A stretch of 64,000 nt of DNA from Diphasiastrum complanatum (taxonomy: Eukaryota; Streptophyta; Lycopodiopsida; Lycopodiales; Lycopodiaceae): assembly GCA_029204225.1 (NCBI GenBank), contig CM055100.1:6189165-6253164 (forward strand). The letters are read 5' to 3'. Made by a program: the position numbers and the translations under genes. Of the stretch, positions 12,529-23,923 are shown piece by piece. The notes under the pieces are model-generated. The model was given only the letters and a program-made list of their open reading frames with translations, had not been told where the DNA came from and did no database searches. Each line of letters begins with the position of its first letter. Positions within the stretch are counted from its first letter, which is position 1.

Positions 12529-13921
12529 CAGCAGTGAACATTATCATTGATTCATAAGTTGGGTTGATTAGCCACTAACCTTAGGTTAAGGGTAACCTAA
12601 ATGAGATTAGAGGATTAAAATACATAGTAGCTTGTGTACCATGAGTTAGGTTATAGCTAACCTTAGTGTAGGCATGGGGACAATAACTTCATTGGCTACT
12701 AGTGGATAGCTAGTGATTGGACATTCATGTTGACAATTAGCTAATTGTACGAGAGTGAGCTCCTGGACTGGTATTCTAGTTTTATCCTATAGATTAGTGT
12801 TGCGTTGCCAATATGGGGTTGAATCTTGAAATCAACTGGTATTTGGGTTTGGCATCCTTGGATCTAAGATGGCTTATGGTGGTATGGAACACCATGGCTA
12901 TTCTCACAACTCAAGGGTGAGTATGGATTTGCTCTATGGATGAGAAGTAAGACTGATGTACTAATGTTGTTTACGGTAGATACGAGAGGAAATTTACCTT
13001 AAGTTAAATCTTAGAGGGACATAACAATGGTATCCAAGCCACTACTACAAGGGATAAACCCAAATCATTAGACTACTCAAGATGGAAAAACTTTACGAGT
13101 TTGTGCATGACAAATGTGTAATGGTTTCTTACAAATGCAAAATCCAAGGAAGAGCTATGCATCTCTATAGACAATTTTTTTCTCTTTTCTACTTTTTGGT
13201 TTTGTGCATGCCTTTAGAATTTGATGGGTTGTAGATGTTATTCGTGATGTGATGTATGAATTCTGAGTTATAGTATGAGGATGACTACATATAAAATTTT
13301 CAAAAGAACCACAAATATGCAGTATGTTTTATATACTATGGTTACCATGAAGCTATATGTGATAGCATGATTGAGAAATAAGAACTCTTCTTTGCTTGAA
13401 ATGATGATTAGCATATTGTGGAATAGCACCCATGTTACGATGTCATGATTTTTTTTTCAAAAACTTTAACGGGAACTGTATGAATATGAGCAGATTTTCA
13501 AATAGCCATTGTTGATTGATTCTCTGAGCATGAGCTCTATTATCATCATTTTAGAAAGTGTTACTGATGAGCAATGTGTTTGGTGGAATTCCCCAATCAA
13601 ACTCACTATTCACAATAAAATTCATTTCTTTCTGCATGCTTTTTTGATAATTTTTGGTCAAAAAGTATAGCACAAGTTAGCCAAAAAATATACGTGGATC
13701 AAACTCCTAGAATTGATGATGGACAACAATATTGCTATGGAAGCAACATCTGAAATTGTTTCCAAAATTTTCATACTTTGTATGTGTAGCTTTGTGGATT
13801 GCAAGCTAGATAAAACACAAGCGGTCTAACTGTGTAGACTGAACACCATATGTTCATTCTAGCTATCAAGCTGTGAGACCATGGTGAGAACCATGCTAAA
13901 TTTCGGAATTTCGTTCTTTTC

Positions 13922-14185
13922 CGATTGTGCATGGGGGGCTCGCCATGTGTCGACGTTAGGAAAGGGTCAGGGTTAAGTGGGTGCTTGAGAATTAGGTATA
14001 AGTTAGCCTAGAGAGAGGCATTCCTCATCATAGCCTATGCAATAGGTGGCTGGGAGGAGACTTAGCATTAGTGCTCTTACGTGTTTATGCTTGTAACTTG
14101 ATACGTACTTTTAGGAGAAATCAATAAAGTGGATATTTGGTGCCTACTTTGGTGTGCTTTGGGTTTGATTCAGATAGCTTTGTGA
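13922..14185 (+). repeat. Left LTR piece of a gypsy fragment
   Basis: This stretch aligns over most of its length with 15977-16227, from CGATTGT to GATAGCTTTGTGA, with about one base in ten different and a gap of about 12 bases. It begins inside the longer right LTR, so the left copy is 5'-truncated. It contains an AATCAATAAA element, a plausible polyadenylation signal of the LTR. Confidence 0.8.
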
Positions 14186-14637
14186 TATTTGGTGGACTCT
14201 AAGCATTTTGAGAGCCCTGAAGTTTACAGATTGGAGCCGCATGGTGGATTGTTGGTCTTTGGGCAGCCTTTGAGCATCTCTTGCTATCTAACTTTTTTAA
14301 TTCTTAGTATTTTTCAGAACAATTGCAATGGGTTTCTAGTGGTAGGTCATTGGTGGGATAGAGCCTATCAGATTTTTATTCAATGATTTCCTCTTGTTTT
14401 TGAAGATTGTCACTTTCAAACCCTGGTTTGCTGGTTTTTGAAGGAAAAGAGTTTGTAGGTTGCTAGAATTTGGCTGTAAAAGATCTATTCTATCCAGTTT
14501 TCTTAGGAATTGAGGGTAGTCCCTTTGTGTAGCTGGTTTGTGGTGAAAAAAGCTTATTTGTGCTTTGTGTCAAGTGCTTTTGTTGTTGGTCTTTGCACAG
14601 TTTTGCAAGTTGCTTCGCTTTTTCCTTGGTAGGTTTT

Positions 14638-15650
14638 GCTTGATGCTCTTCATGGTGCTATTGTATTTAGTAGGATAGACTTGAAAAGTGTGTATCGATA
14701 GACTTGAAAAGTGTGTATCATCATGTTAGAGTTCATGAAGAGGATGTTCATAAAACTGCCTTCCGAACTCAGTTTGTTCACTATGAGTATCTTGTGATGC
14801 CCTTTGCTTTAACTAGTGCCCCAGCTACAGTCACGATGTTGATGAATGATGTACTCAGATCATATATGGGTAAGTTTGTTGTAAATCTTATTGATGATAT
14901 TTTGACTTAGTGCAGGTGAGGCAAGCATGTGACCCACCTTAGGACTATGTTGTCTACCTTGAGGGAAAACAAATTGTTTGCTAATCCAAAAAGAGTAAAA
15001 TTTTTAAAAAGGAAATTGAGTATCTAGGTCGTATTGTGACTGCTGATGGAGACCGGATCCTAACAAAGTTGTTGTGATCGTTGTGTGGCATGTGCCAGTT
15101 GATTTGACAACATTGCAATCTTTCCTAGGGTTGGTGGTGTTTTATAGAAAATATGTTAAAGATTGCTCCTGTGTCGCAGCACCTTTGACTAATTTAACTC
15201 AAAAGAACAAGTTTGGTCAGTGGACTGAACTGCAACAAGCAAGCTTTGATCAGTTAAAGCAAGCTATCGCTGAGTGCGTCACTCTAAAAATTGTTTCTCT
15301 TAAGACAGGAAAGTGCTATGAGTTATCTCCGCGTTATTGTGGACCCTAGAAAATAGTTAACAAGCTTAATGATGTTGCTTATAAACTAGCTTTACCTCAG
15401 GATTGTCATCCTGTTGTTCATGTTTCACGCTTAAAGAGGATTTTACATGAAGGTGATAACTTGCTAATTGGATGCACGAACCTGACAGAGTATTGGACTG
15501 GAGAGAGAGACGACTTAAAAACTATCTGATCTGTGAGTACTTGGTTGTGTGGCACGGTAGACCTCTCACTGATGCTACCTAGGAGACCGCACACGCTTTG
15601 CATGCACAGTACCCATATTTTACCATTGCGGACGATGTTTTTTGAGGAGG
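14638..15650 (+). mobile_element. Decayed Ty3/gypsy pol: RT joined to end of integrase
   Basis: The frame beginning near 14638 shows a gypsy RT: LLDALHGAIVFSRIDLKS, then VHEEDVHKTAFRTQF, LVMPFALTSAPAT and the active site LIDD in place of YIDD. A 23-bp tandem duplication (14674-14719) breaks the frame ahead of it. After several stops the RT-RNase H connection is recognisable at 15074-15270 (LQSFLGLVVFYRKYV, then APLTNLTQKNKF). The coding then jumps directly to the C-terminal integrase region (SPRYCGP, then NDVAYKLALP and HPVVHVSRLKR), ending near 15645. RNase H and the integrase core are deleted. A purine-rich tract (GAGGAGGGAAGG, about 15643) precedes the right LTR. Clearly inactive. Confidence 0.85.
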
Positions 15651-15651
15651 G

Positions 15652-16227
15652 AAGGAATTTTCTTTCCTCGATTTGAACATGTTGGACTTGTAAATTGTAA
15701 ATATTGAAATGGCTCACACCGGCCTATGGTGTTTTGTAAGAAAATGTAAATAGCAAGTTCTTGGTAACTTGTTGACCTGCTTGTATTTGGTATAGAGTAC
15801 TAGGTTCTTAATTTAGAGGTTGCTGGTTTGACCTCCTAAAAAACAGGAGTTGACTGGTGAACGGGACACATGTCATATGCTCATTGGGACACTTGGTCTA
15901 GTGCATGAGTGACACGGGTCGGACGGTCCAACTACTTGCTTGCCAATGTATCAGGGTACTGCCAAGTGGCAAGTGTCGATTGTTCACGGGGAGCTCGCCA
16001 TGTGTCGATGTGAGGAAAGGGTCAAGGTTAAGTAGGTGCTTGAGGATTATGTATAAGTGAGCCTAGAGAGAGGCATTCCTCATCATAGTCTATGTAGCAG
16101 GAGGTAGCAACAGTGCTCTTATGTATTTATGCTTGTAACTTGATAAGTATTTTTAGGAGAAATCAATAAAGTGGATATTTGGTTCCTATTTTGGTGTGCT
16201 TTGGGTTTGATTTAGATAGCTTTGTGA
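15652..16227 (+). repeat. Right LTR of the gypsy fragment
   Basis: The 3' 250 bp (15977-16227) repeat 13922-14185. The start is placed after the purine-rich tract near 15650 by analogy with gypsy elements and is uncertain. The repeated part contains the AATCAATAAA signal. Confidence 0.65.
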
Positions 16228-16420
16228 GAGGTCCTATAAATGTTACTAAGTCGCAAACTTCAATCATAGCCTTAACTTCTTGAGTTTCTCTTAACACGAG
16301 GTCAACCAATGAGAAACTCCTGCTAGCTCCGACTAACTAACCATAGCTCCAAAGTAACCTAATTAATTTAGCCAAGAATGTGAGATCTTCTCACCAATTC
16401 TGTTTCAATTGAACTTTGAC

Positions 16421-16537
16421 CATAATAAGGAACATATCCAACAAGGTTGGCTCAGTTGGTTAGCTTGGTATCCAAAATTTATCTGGTCTCAGGTTCGAGC
16501 CCCCCTTGGAAACCAAGATGCATAATAAGGAACATAT
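16421..16537 (+). mobile_element. 83-bp tRNA-like retroposon (SINE head) with 17-bp target duplication
   Basis: The core 16438-16520 has an A-box-like GGCTCAGTTGG and a perfect B-box-like GGTTCGAGCCC, in tRNA order and spacing, followed by CCTTGG that can pair with CAAGG near the 5' end. It is flanked by perfect 17-bp direct repeats of CATAATAAGGAACATAT at 16421-16437 and 16521-16537. Long target duplications of this kind are typical of LINE-driven retroposition. The element has neither a tRNA-unrelated body nor a poly(A)/simple tail, so it is either a minimal SINE or a retroposed tRNA. No intact tRNA cloverleaf is evident, so I do not call a functional tRNA. Confidence 0.82.
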
Positions 16538-17699
16538 GAATTCAAGATCATTAATGGCTACACACATGGATTCAGTCATGTAGGAACCTCAAGTTCCACA
16601 ATAAGTGGCATGGCGATAAAGACCTTTCCTTTCCTTGAGGTCTATGATTCAACTCAGACATCAACTTAAAGACGTAACCAAGAGAAGGTAAAAAAACCAT
16701 TCACTTGCAAGGACATTCCTGTGATCTAAGCTTCAGAAAGGTGTATAACATACTTCAAAAGATGTTCTGTGGGAGTGCGTTTCAATTTTGTTTTTGACAG
16801 CACTCACATGTGACTTATATTGTAAAGGTTGCCAAAAATTGTGACTAAGAAGAATTGTATTGGCCCTAGTGGGGGAAGGTACTAATCACACCACTTTTCT
16901 CATTTCATTCCCTTGTCTTTGGACTCTACTGATATACATACAAAAGATCCTTAAAGAAAGAGCAATTTTTTGAAGTATGTAAAAGTCAGATTTAACATGA
17001 GTCATGAGTCATGACCATTTACAAACTTGAAGCTGTAAACAAAAACCTATGGACAGAAAAAGCTTATGTAGATACTTGAACTTAACTCAATAAGAAAAAA
17101 AATTGAACTTAAAACTTCATCATTCAATTTGAAATCTGCCAAATTTATTCTGTGATATATATACCAGCATGAGTCCCTCGTACCCATTAGCATGACGGTA
17201 GACATACTGATCATGGCGATCCTTCCCCATTACATCTGATAATCAGGAATCCATATCCATGATATTAAAATGTATACTGCTAGGTCAAGTTCCAGCAAAT
17301 TGCATCTGCTGGTCTTGGATATAAAACCGAAATTTATATAGCTTATTCTTCCACTTTGTTGTACGACCTTTGCATAGTGCCTCAATATTCAATTTTTGCA
17401 AGGCAGCTTCAAACCATCACAAAAAAGCGTATAAAGGTTCAAAGACATGAAACCCTAATGTTATAGCAGCCATTGATTTGAGGAAGTTGAAGCCTGCATG
17501 GACTTACTGAGAGCAAAGTGATGCGTGTAGTTGCACTTAATGGCTGGCAAAGGACGAAGCGGCAGCTCATGTGGTGCTGGATATAGTAATGACTCTAGTG
17601 ACTCCTCTTCAGAAGCATTGGTTCCTTCAAGGTTTTCCATCGCTAAGGCTGCAGCACAAGTATTTCGTATGATAAATGGAGTCTTCTTCAGTAAAATAT
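16538..17699. other. No recognised gene
   Basis: AT-rich sequence without conserved coding signal. Overlapping open frames at 17461-17815 on both strands are serine-rich and run into a tandem duplication; no family is recognised. Confidence 0.5.
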
Positions 17700-17851
17700 G
17701 CTGCAACAATCCAGCACCGGCCTTCTCTTCTCAACAATCCAGTGCTACTTTTATGTCTTGCGTGCTTTTTGTGTTGCAACAATCCAGCACTAGCCTAGCC
17801 TTCTCTTCTCAATAATCCAGTGCTACTTTTATGTCTTGCTTGCTTTTTGTG
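17700..17851. repeat. Tandem duplication of about 75 bp
   Basis: Two adjacent units begin TGCAACAATCCAGCAC, and each contains CCAGTGCTACTTTTATGTC. Units run about 17702-17773 and 17774-17851 and differ by a few bases and a short insertion. Inside each unit, the CAATCCAG word itself recurs. Confidence 0.85.
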
Positions 17852-18917
17852 TTGCAACAGCGTTCAAAGGAAGTCTTTTTGGCATTGCCTTGCAAAAGGC
17901 AATAAAAGTTAATGTCAAAACTCAATGTCTAAAATCATAATTGTATGTGCACACAAAAAGTTTTGCCACATTGCCGAGGACTTTATTGCAAGAGCTCCCT
18001 TCTTATGATGCTCTCCAAAAGCGACACTCTAGGAATGAAATCGACATTATTCATAAACAATTCGCGTGTATATATTTTAGAAGGATATAGATTTCTTAAG
18101 AAAATTTCAAAATATGTTGAATTTTAGCTCATTGATTAAGTTTGTTAAACAACCCATACCGAGTTGGAGGACTATATACATTGTATATGAAAAATTTAGG
18201 TTTTTTGATGGCTTGCTTAAAATAATGGCGGAAATTTTTTGGCCTTGCCTTGCAAAGGCAATACTATGTGTTGAGGTTGGTCGATGGAGTTTAAAAAAAA
18301 ATCAACGCTAAAGGCTAAATGGTTGTGGTGGACTTAACATTTAAGGTTTGCACCTTTGTGGGAGGCCTGAAATATAGCGTGTATGTCTGGAAAAAAGTAG
18401 AAGTGATGTGCAATCAAGGAAGGCATGAAAAGCATGATCGTTCTCGATAGTTTGCATAAGGAATTTTTTGCCAAAAAACATGTAGTTTGCATGCGAACCA
18501 TAAATGTGTGAGGAGTGAGTTGCATAGGAAGGAATGCATGGCGTCATTGGTGCATGGGTCATTGGTGCATGATTAGCATTAAAATTAGAGTATGTACATA
18601 TCAATAGCTTTTCAACTTTTTGAAAAGCAGTTATGCGAGAGAGATTAAATATCTAGAAATGAAATTGAGGGAAGTGTAATCTGCAGAACTTGAAGTTTCC
18701 GATGTAGTGGCGGAGCTCTCCACACCGTCCGAATTTGTAGTTCTTTTCATCCCAACTTTTTAGAGTCCGAATTTGTAGTTCTCTTCAATGCAGCTGACAA
18801 GGAATGATTGGTCAAAGCGAGGCAATCTGAGGTTGGTGTCGATCAAGTGCCATTATCAACAATCTCTTCATTGATTCTTGTAGATCCTAATGTTCATTCT
18901 CATGTAAGATGTGTTGT

Positions 18918-19030
18918 TCTATGTAGACATGAAATGGCAAATTATGTTTCTTAGATGCGTTCTATAATCCAAGATGATGGTTGCTCTCATGCATGAGTTT
19001 ATTTGGTGTTGTTATTTGTTTATTTGTTTA

Positions 19031-19072
<42 letters not shown>

Positions 19073-19198
19073 GTGGATTCGATGAGCGATCATGGAATCA
19101 GATATTTGTTCTACAGTTCAGATTCTTCTAGTGCTTCTCTATGTAGACATGAAAGGGCAAATCGTGTCTTTTATGCAATAAGCGTTCTATAATCCAAA
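18918..19198. repeat. Pair of ~55-bp direct repeats flanking a (GT)n tract
   Basis: The segment TCTATGTAGACATGAAA through GCGTTCTATAATCCAA occurs at 18918-18972 and again at 19138-19198, about 220 bp apart. A (GT)n run lies between them (19032-19069). The spacing is close to the 205-bp period of the array that follows. Confidence 0.75.
19032..19069. repeat. (GT)n microsatellite
   Basis: About 19 uninterrupted GT units between the two 55-bp repeats. Confidence 0.95.
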
Positions 19199-19220
19199 CT
19201 AAAACTTTTCCAGCTACAGA

Positions 19221-19836
19221 GATGAAATCATGAAGTGACTGTCCTTGTTCGATAGTGGATTATGGTTCCAACCTGTAGAGATCCCAAAAATCTTATTCTT
19301 TTTGCTCGATTGTCTGGATTTTTGAACTTGACTTGTAATATAGAATGAAAGCTTACAATCAGAGAAGCAGACCTGAAAGCAACCAATGAAACCATTAATT
19401 GAACTTGACAACAATAAGCAATGGAAAAGATGAAATAATGAAGTGATTTTTTATGTTCGATAGTGGATGATGGTTCCTGTAGAGATCCCAAAAATCTTAT
19501 TCTTTTTTCTTCTGTTGTCTGGATTTTTAACTTGACTTGTAAAATAGAATGAAAGCTTACAATGAGAGAAGCAGACCTAAAAGCAATCAACGAAACCATG
19601 AATTGAACTTGACAACAACAAGCAATAGAAAAGATGAAATAATGAAGTGATTTTTCCTGTTCGATAGTGGATAATGGTTCTGACTTGTAGAGATCCCAAA
19701 AGTGTACTTTTTTCTTTTTCTTTTGTTGTCTGAATTTATGAACTCCACTTGTAATATAGAATGAAAACTTACAATCATAGAAGTAGACCTAAAAGCAATC
19801 AGCGAAACCATGAATTAACTTGACAACAATAAGCAA
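19221..19836. repeat. Three tandem units of ~205 bp
   Basis: Units begin at 19221, 19429 and 19633 with GATGAAATMATGAAGTGA and run through a Y-rich block, AACTTGACTTGTAATATAGAATG and a GAAACCATTAATTGA-like end to ACAACAATAAGCAAT. Spacing is 208 and 204 bp. A partial echo (CAATAAGCAATA, GAACACTGACAAC) continues to about 19900. Minus-strand open frames across the units repeat one another and are not evidence of a gene. Confidence 0.9.
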
Positions 19837-20099
19837 TAAGTTGAACACTGACAACATTGAGAAATAAGCAGAACCTGATAGCACTAAGCAATAAATTGAA
19901 CCGTGAGTTGTATTCTATAGATTAAAAAAGAAGGAAGTCATGGTTAGAACGCTTACTCTATAGATCAGCAATGGTTACAACAAAGATGACGAGAGTCAGG
20001 TAGCTACTTTCTCGCATTGTGTGTTTGATGCCCACAATTTTCAGTTTGTGCTATTCTAAGGCACGAAGACTAGCCAAGCATGAACTTCCCATTGTACTA

Positions 20100-21300
20100 T
20101 TGTACTCGAAGGATAGTATTATTTGTCGACGAATTTTCACTTTGGATGGATTCAGTGGCTATAACCAAGTTAAAATCGCACCTGCGGATTGACATAAAAC
20201 AGCTTTGTAAAAAATGGGGAACCTCTGCTTATAAAGTCATGTCATTTGGACTATGTAGTAATGCACCAAGTTCATTTCAGCAAGTGATGCAATTTGCTTT
20301 CAAGGAGTATTTGCAAAAATTTCTTGAAATTTATTTGGATGACCTTGGAGTCCATAGTGTTGATACAGACCATCTAGATCATTTGGAAAAATTCATTGAA
20401 CGTTGTCACAAGTATCAAATTTTCTCGAATCCTGAAAAGTGTTAGATTTGGGTTACTCATGGAGTTGTTCTTGGACATGTGATATCAAGTCATGGAATTG
20501 CTACGGAGTATTCCAAAATCAAGGTCATTGTGGAGTTGCCACCACCAAGATCAATTTGAGCAGTTTATATTTATATGGGTCATGTGAATTATTATCGGAG
20601 ATTCATTCTATTTTTTGCGAACTTGTAATGACCTATATATAAGCTGACTATTGTATCAATTTGGATGACTGAGGCATTGGAAGCATTTGAGAAATTGAAG
20701 AAAGCCTTAGCTTTTGCACCTATTGATGCATCAAAAAATGGTATCGGATCAGTTTTGACACAACCAGGAGAATACAAGAAAGATTATCCTATCAGATTTT
20801 CTAGTCGACAACTTACTGATTCTGAAAAGAATTATTCTACAATGGAACAAAAAGCGTTGGCTATGGTATTTTTTGTGAAGAAATTTTTGGCATTATTTAA
20901 TGGCAGCACATTTTGCATTTTATACAGACCATCAACCATTGCTTTATCTAGTAAACAAGACATGCAATACGGGACACATTGCAAGATGGTTACTATTACT
21001 GGCTAAGTTTGATTTTCGAGTTGTGGTTCAAAAAGATAAACAACATTATCTTGCCAATCATGTCTCAAGAATACAAACAACACCAGTTAATACTGAAGTG
21101 GATGATGGGCTACCAGATGTTGCATTGTTCTATGTTGAAGCAGTACCTGAGTGGGTAGCAAATATTGTTGAATGTGAAGGATTTCAGATCATTGATGATC
21201 CAATCCACAAAAAGATCTTGGGTTACAAAAGAAGATACTCTACCAATCTCACCAATGTAGAAAAATCAGCATCTACACACAAAATGAGATGCAAACTCTA
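20100..21300 (+). mobile_element. Ty3/gypsy pol fragment: RT and RNase H, frameshifted
   Basis: RT begins near 20130 (DGFSGYNQVKIAP), shifts frame near 20205, and continues as AYKVMSFGLCSNAPSSFQQV with the catalytic YLDD at about 20333-20344. The connection region (HGVVLGHVISSHGIATE, then MGHVNYYRRF) is interrupted by stops around 20442-20660. RNase H follows with DASKNGIGSVLTQ and SSRQLTDSEKNYSTMEQKAL, then shifts frame near 20900 to give FYTDHQPLLYLVNK and HIARWLLLLAKFDF. No integrase follows. The family closely resembles the gypsy copy at 44920-45923. At least two frameshifts and several stops make it inactive. Confidence 0.88.
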
Positions 21301-21374
21301 ATAGAACTTGATGAAACATGAATCAAATGATAATGTACTATTGTTGTCCGCACAAAAAGCAATAAAGAATCACA

Positions 21375-21560
21375 TAGAATATAAATGAGATGATTCCACC
21401 ATGCTTCCAACTTTGAACTCTCTGAAAAAATATAGAAAATGTATGGTGCTCAGTTTGCACTCAGAACCATACAACCAATGAGTATCCAGTATTAAAGCAA
21501 AATCTGATATTGACATAGAGATTTTGAAATCTGTGCAACGCATCATTACACAAGATGACA
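21375..21560 (+). mobile_element. Gypsy gag zinc-knuckle scrap
   Basis: The plus strand near 21435-21500 encodes NVWCSVCTQNHTTNEYPVLK, a degraded gag zinc knuckle. It is nearly the same as NVWCSFCTQNYATNECSILT at 42995-43055, so both derive from the same gypsy family. Confidence 0.55.
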
Positions 21561-22590
21561 TTTTGCCCGTTTAGCCCCCGGATCATACAACTGAAGAGGA
21601 ATCCCTATCAGACCTCTTATCCTTATCATCAAGGGGCACCCAATGCTGCAAAGCACCTGAATTGATACCATTGACATGCATCTCTACTTGAATGTTCTTG
21701 TACCATCAGCGCCTTATCGTCCTCTTCGAAATTTTTGACAGAGTCAGAAGCTCCTTCTTGGTGTTGTTGGATCTTCTTTCTAGCTTCGTTGTGTTTGAGG
21801 ATGTGACAATCCTTTATGTCGTGATTGGATCTTTTGCAATATCTGTAGAAGAGTTTGGTCTTTGGTGGTTTTTGTTGACGACTGTGTTGTTGTTGTGATT
21901 GTTGTGTTGAATCTAGCTACTCTACCTTCGTCTTTTTGTCCTTGAAGTTCTTCTTCTTGAACTGCTGCTTATTATAGTACAATGCCATTGACTTGGTACT
22001 CGTTGTAGATAAGCTCTTTCTCTTGACCTCTTCCTCCAATAGACTTGTTGTCAGCTTCTGGAGAGACAATGCAACAGTATTGCTCAAAAATAATACTAGG
22101 TTGTCATAGGAGGATGGAAGACTGACAAGAAGAGACATCATTGAGTCTTCTTCTGAAATAGGAGAACTATGATAGCAAGTTGATTTAACAACTATTTGAA
22201 TTCATTCAGATGATCGCTGACTGAGGTGCCTTCGCTCATTTTGAGTGTGAGGACCTTCTTCCTCAAAAAGAGACAAGTCGATACATCTGAAGTCTCGTAG
22301 ATACTTGTAAGAATATCTCACGCTTCTTTTGAGGTGATGTTGTTTGATACATGAGCAATTTGAGTGTCCTTCAGATTTAAGGATACAATGGTAAGTGTTT
22401 TACCATCCTTTGCTTCCCATGTTGGAAGCAGTTCTGGTTCTACTGGTTTGACAATAGAACCATTGACGTATTCCCATAGCTCCGTCTTGATTAAGATCAT
22501 TCTCATTTTGAACTTCCACATGTGAAAATCATCTCTATTGAACTTGTTGATCAAACGGATCTCTGAGGTTAAACCTTCCATTGTAATCAA
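21560..22590 (-). mobile_element. Ty1/copia gag, decayed
   Basis: Read on the minus strand from the ATG at 22590: NKFNRDDFHMWKFKMRMIL and LWEYVNGS, the UBN2-type gag start, then LTIVSLNLKDTQIAHVSNN. A second open piece at 22141-21917 carries SLLVSLPSSYDNLV and a basic KKKNFKDKK tail. A degraded zinc knuckle (YCKRSNHDIKDC) follows near 21800-21850. Stops or shifts separate the pieces, and no protease follows. The primer-binding site lies about 100 bp upstream of the ATG, as usual for copia. Confidence 0.82.
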
Positions 22591-22696
22591 ATATCAGAGA
22601 TTGGACACAAACAAAATATGAACTAGTTCTGAAAAACAAGCACGTATAGGTTTTTTTGTATGTCCTAGACTCTAGTAATCCAGAAAAGGACCCAAG

Positions 22697-22708
22697 ATCT
22701 GATACCAA
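22697..22708 (-). promoter_or_regulatory. Copia primer-binding site (initiator Met tRNA)
   Basis: The minus strand reads TTGGTATCAGATC, one or two bases off the plant copia consensus TGGTATCAGAGC. It lies between the presumed LTR end at 22710 and the gag start at 22590. Confidence 0.75.
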
Positions 22709-22709
22709 C

Positions 22710-23820
22710 TGATGTTGGAGATGGCTTTGATGAATTATCAGCTCTGATACAACTCTGTGGGAAAACTTCTAAAACGAAGCCCCAACAACATGAGAAAGAC
22801 AATGAATATTGTGAAGAATAGTGATAGTTGTGTGAATGAGGATCATGAATTACTTAGAGAACATAGATTACAGAACTATTTAGTTTGCGTTGAATATGAT
22901 TATTAGTGTAGGAGTCTTAGACTACCATGAAGAGAGATTGCAGAAAACAATTAGGCATCTGTGACAACCATGCAATTCTCTAATACTGATATTATGATAC
23001 AAAGAAAAGTAAGTATAATTAGGCTTCAAAGACAACCATACATTTCTCTGTTATGATACTATTTTCAAGGGAAGAGTGAGAGTTAATGAACATTCAACAA
23101 GAATGCAAAGAGATAGAATGATAGTGATTATGTATATTAAAGTTGTAGTAACAACGATCAGATCCCAATACAATTGTGCTGATAAGCGTGTGATCCTACT
23201 TACATAAACAAAACAATAGTTATCGTTCTGAATATTTTATCTCTCTCTCTCTCTCTCTCTCTCATCACCAACTCTGGTGAGTCAGCTACTGTGAAGACCC
23301 ATTTTGGTCATTTGATCTCTAATGGAGTATCTTCATTCATCCCCTGCATCTCTAGTCACTCATTTACTTATAGCAGCTGATAGATCTTGTGTTATTCTAA
23401 TTTTACAATTACAAGATCATTTACAACTGTTTAATTGACTAATTAGGACAATCATTATTGGAGCGTGAAGACGTAGCCAGTCTGTACTTAGAATCATGTG
23501 TAAATCTGCAGACCTTCACATTTTTTGTATTTTTTGGGAGAATTGTCGCATATCTGAAAGTGTGTGAAATGGACTAAAACCTTCAGTGAACACTTTGTTG
23601 CCTTTTTTGCAAAAACCTTTAGTGCTTAGAAAAGACCGAAAATGGAGTGGAAGTCTTTGGCAGGTTTTTTGCCTGTTGCGACATTTAGATAAAAAATGTA
23701 GACTGTTGAAAATTAGTTCATTTTCTGCAGACATCTTTGAGAGAGTAGTTTTGAGAGAAAGAAGGAGGGCTATTGGGATGAGTAGGAGTTAGATTAGATT
23801 CCAACACACTAAGATATGCA
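22710..23820 (-). repeat. Probable 5' LTR of the minus-strand copia; far end uncertain
   Basis: The sequence right of the primer site starts TGATGTTGG, consistent with an LTR end. The stretch holds no coding signal and contains a (CT)n run (23241-23263). No second copy was found, so the outer boundary and even the length are guesses. Confidence 0.4.
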
Positions 23821-23923
23821 CCTTTGGTATATCACTAATTGTTGGATAATGTAGATCCAACTTGGCCTTCATCAACTTGAGCATGCGCATCCTATCTATC
23901 ATTACTTTATCGTTGAAGGTGTG

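Noticed and set aside
13026-13043. Primer-binding-site-like TGGTATCCAAGCC
   Set aside because: It has mismatches to the Met-tRNA consensus, with no LTR end or gag around it.
16438-16520. Functional tRNA gene
   Set aside because: It has A- and B-box-like words, but no convincing cloverleaf or anticodon stem, and it is flanked by a 17-bp target duplication, so it is a retroposed sequence.
19214-19811. Minus-strand open frames of 66-123 codons
   Set aside because: They repeat one another because they lie in the 205-bp tandem units; no domain is recognised.
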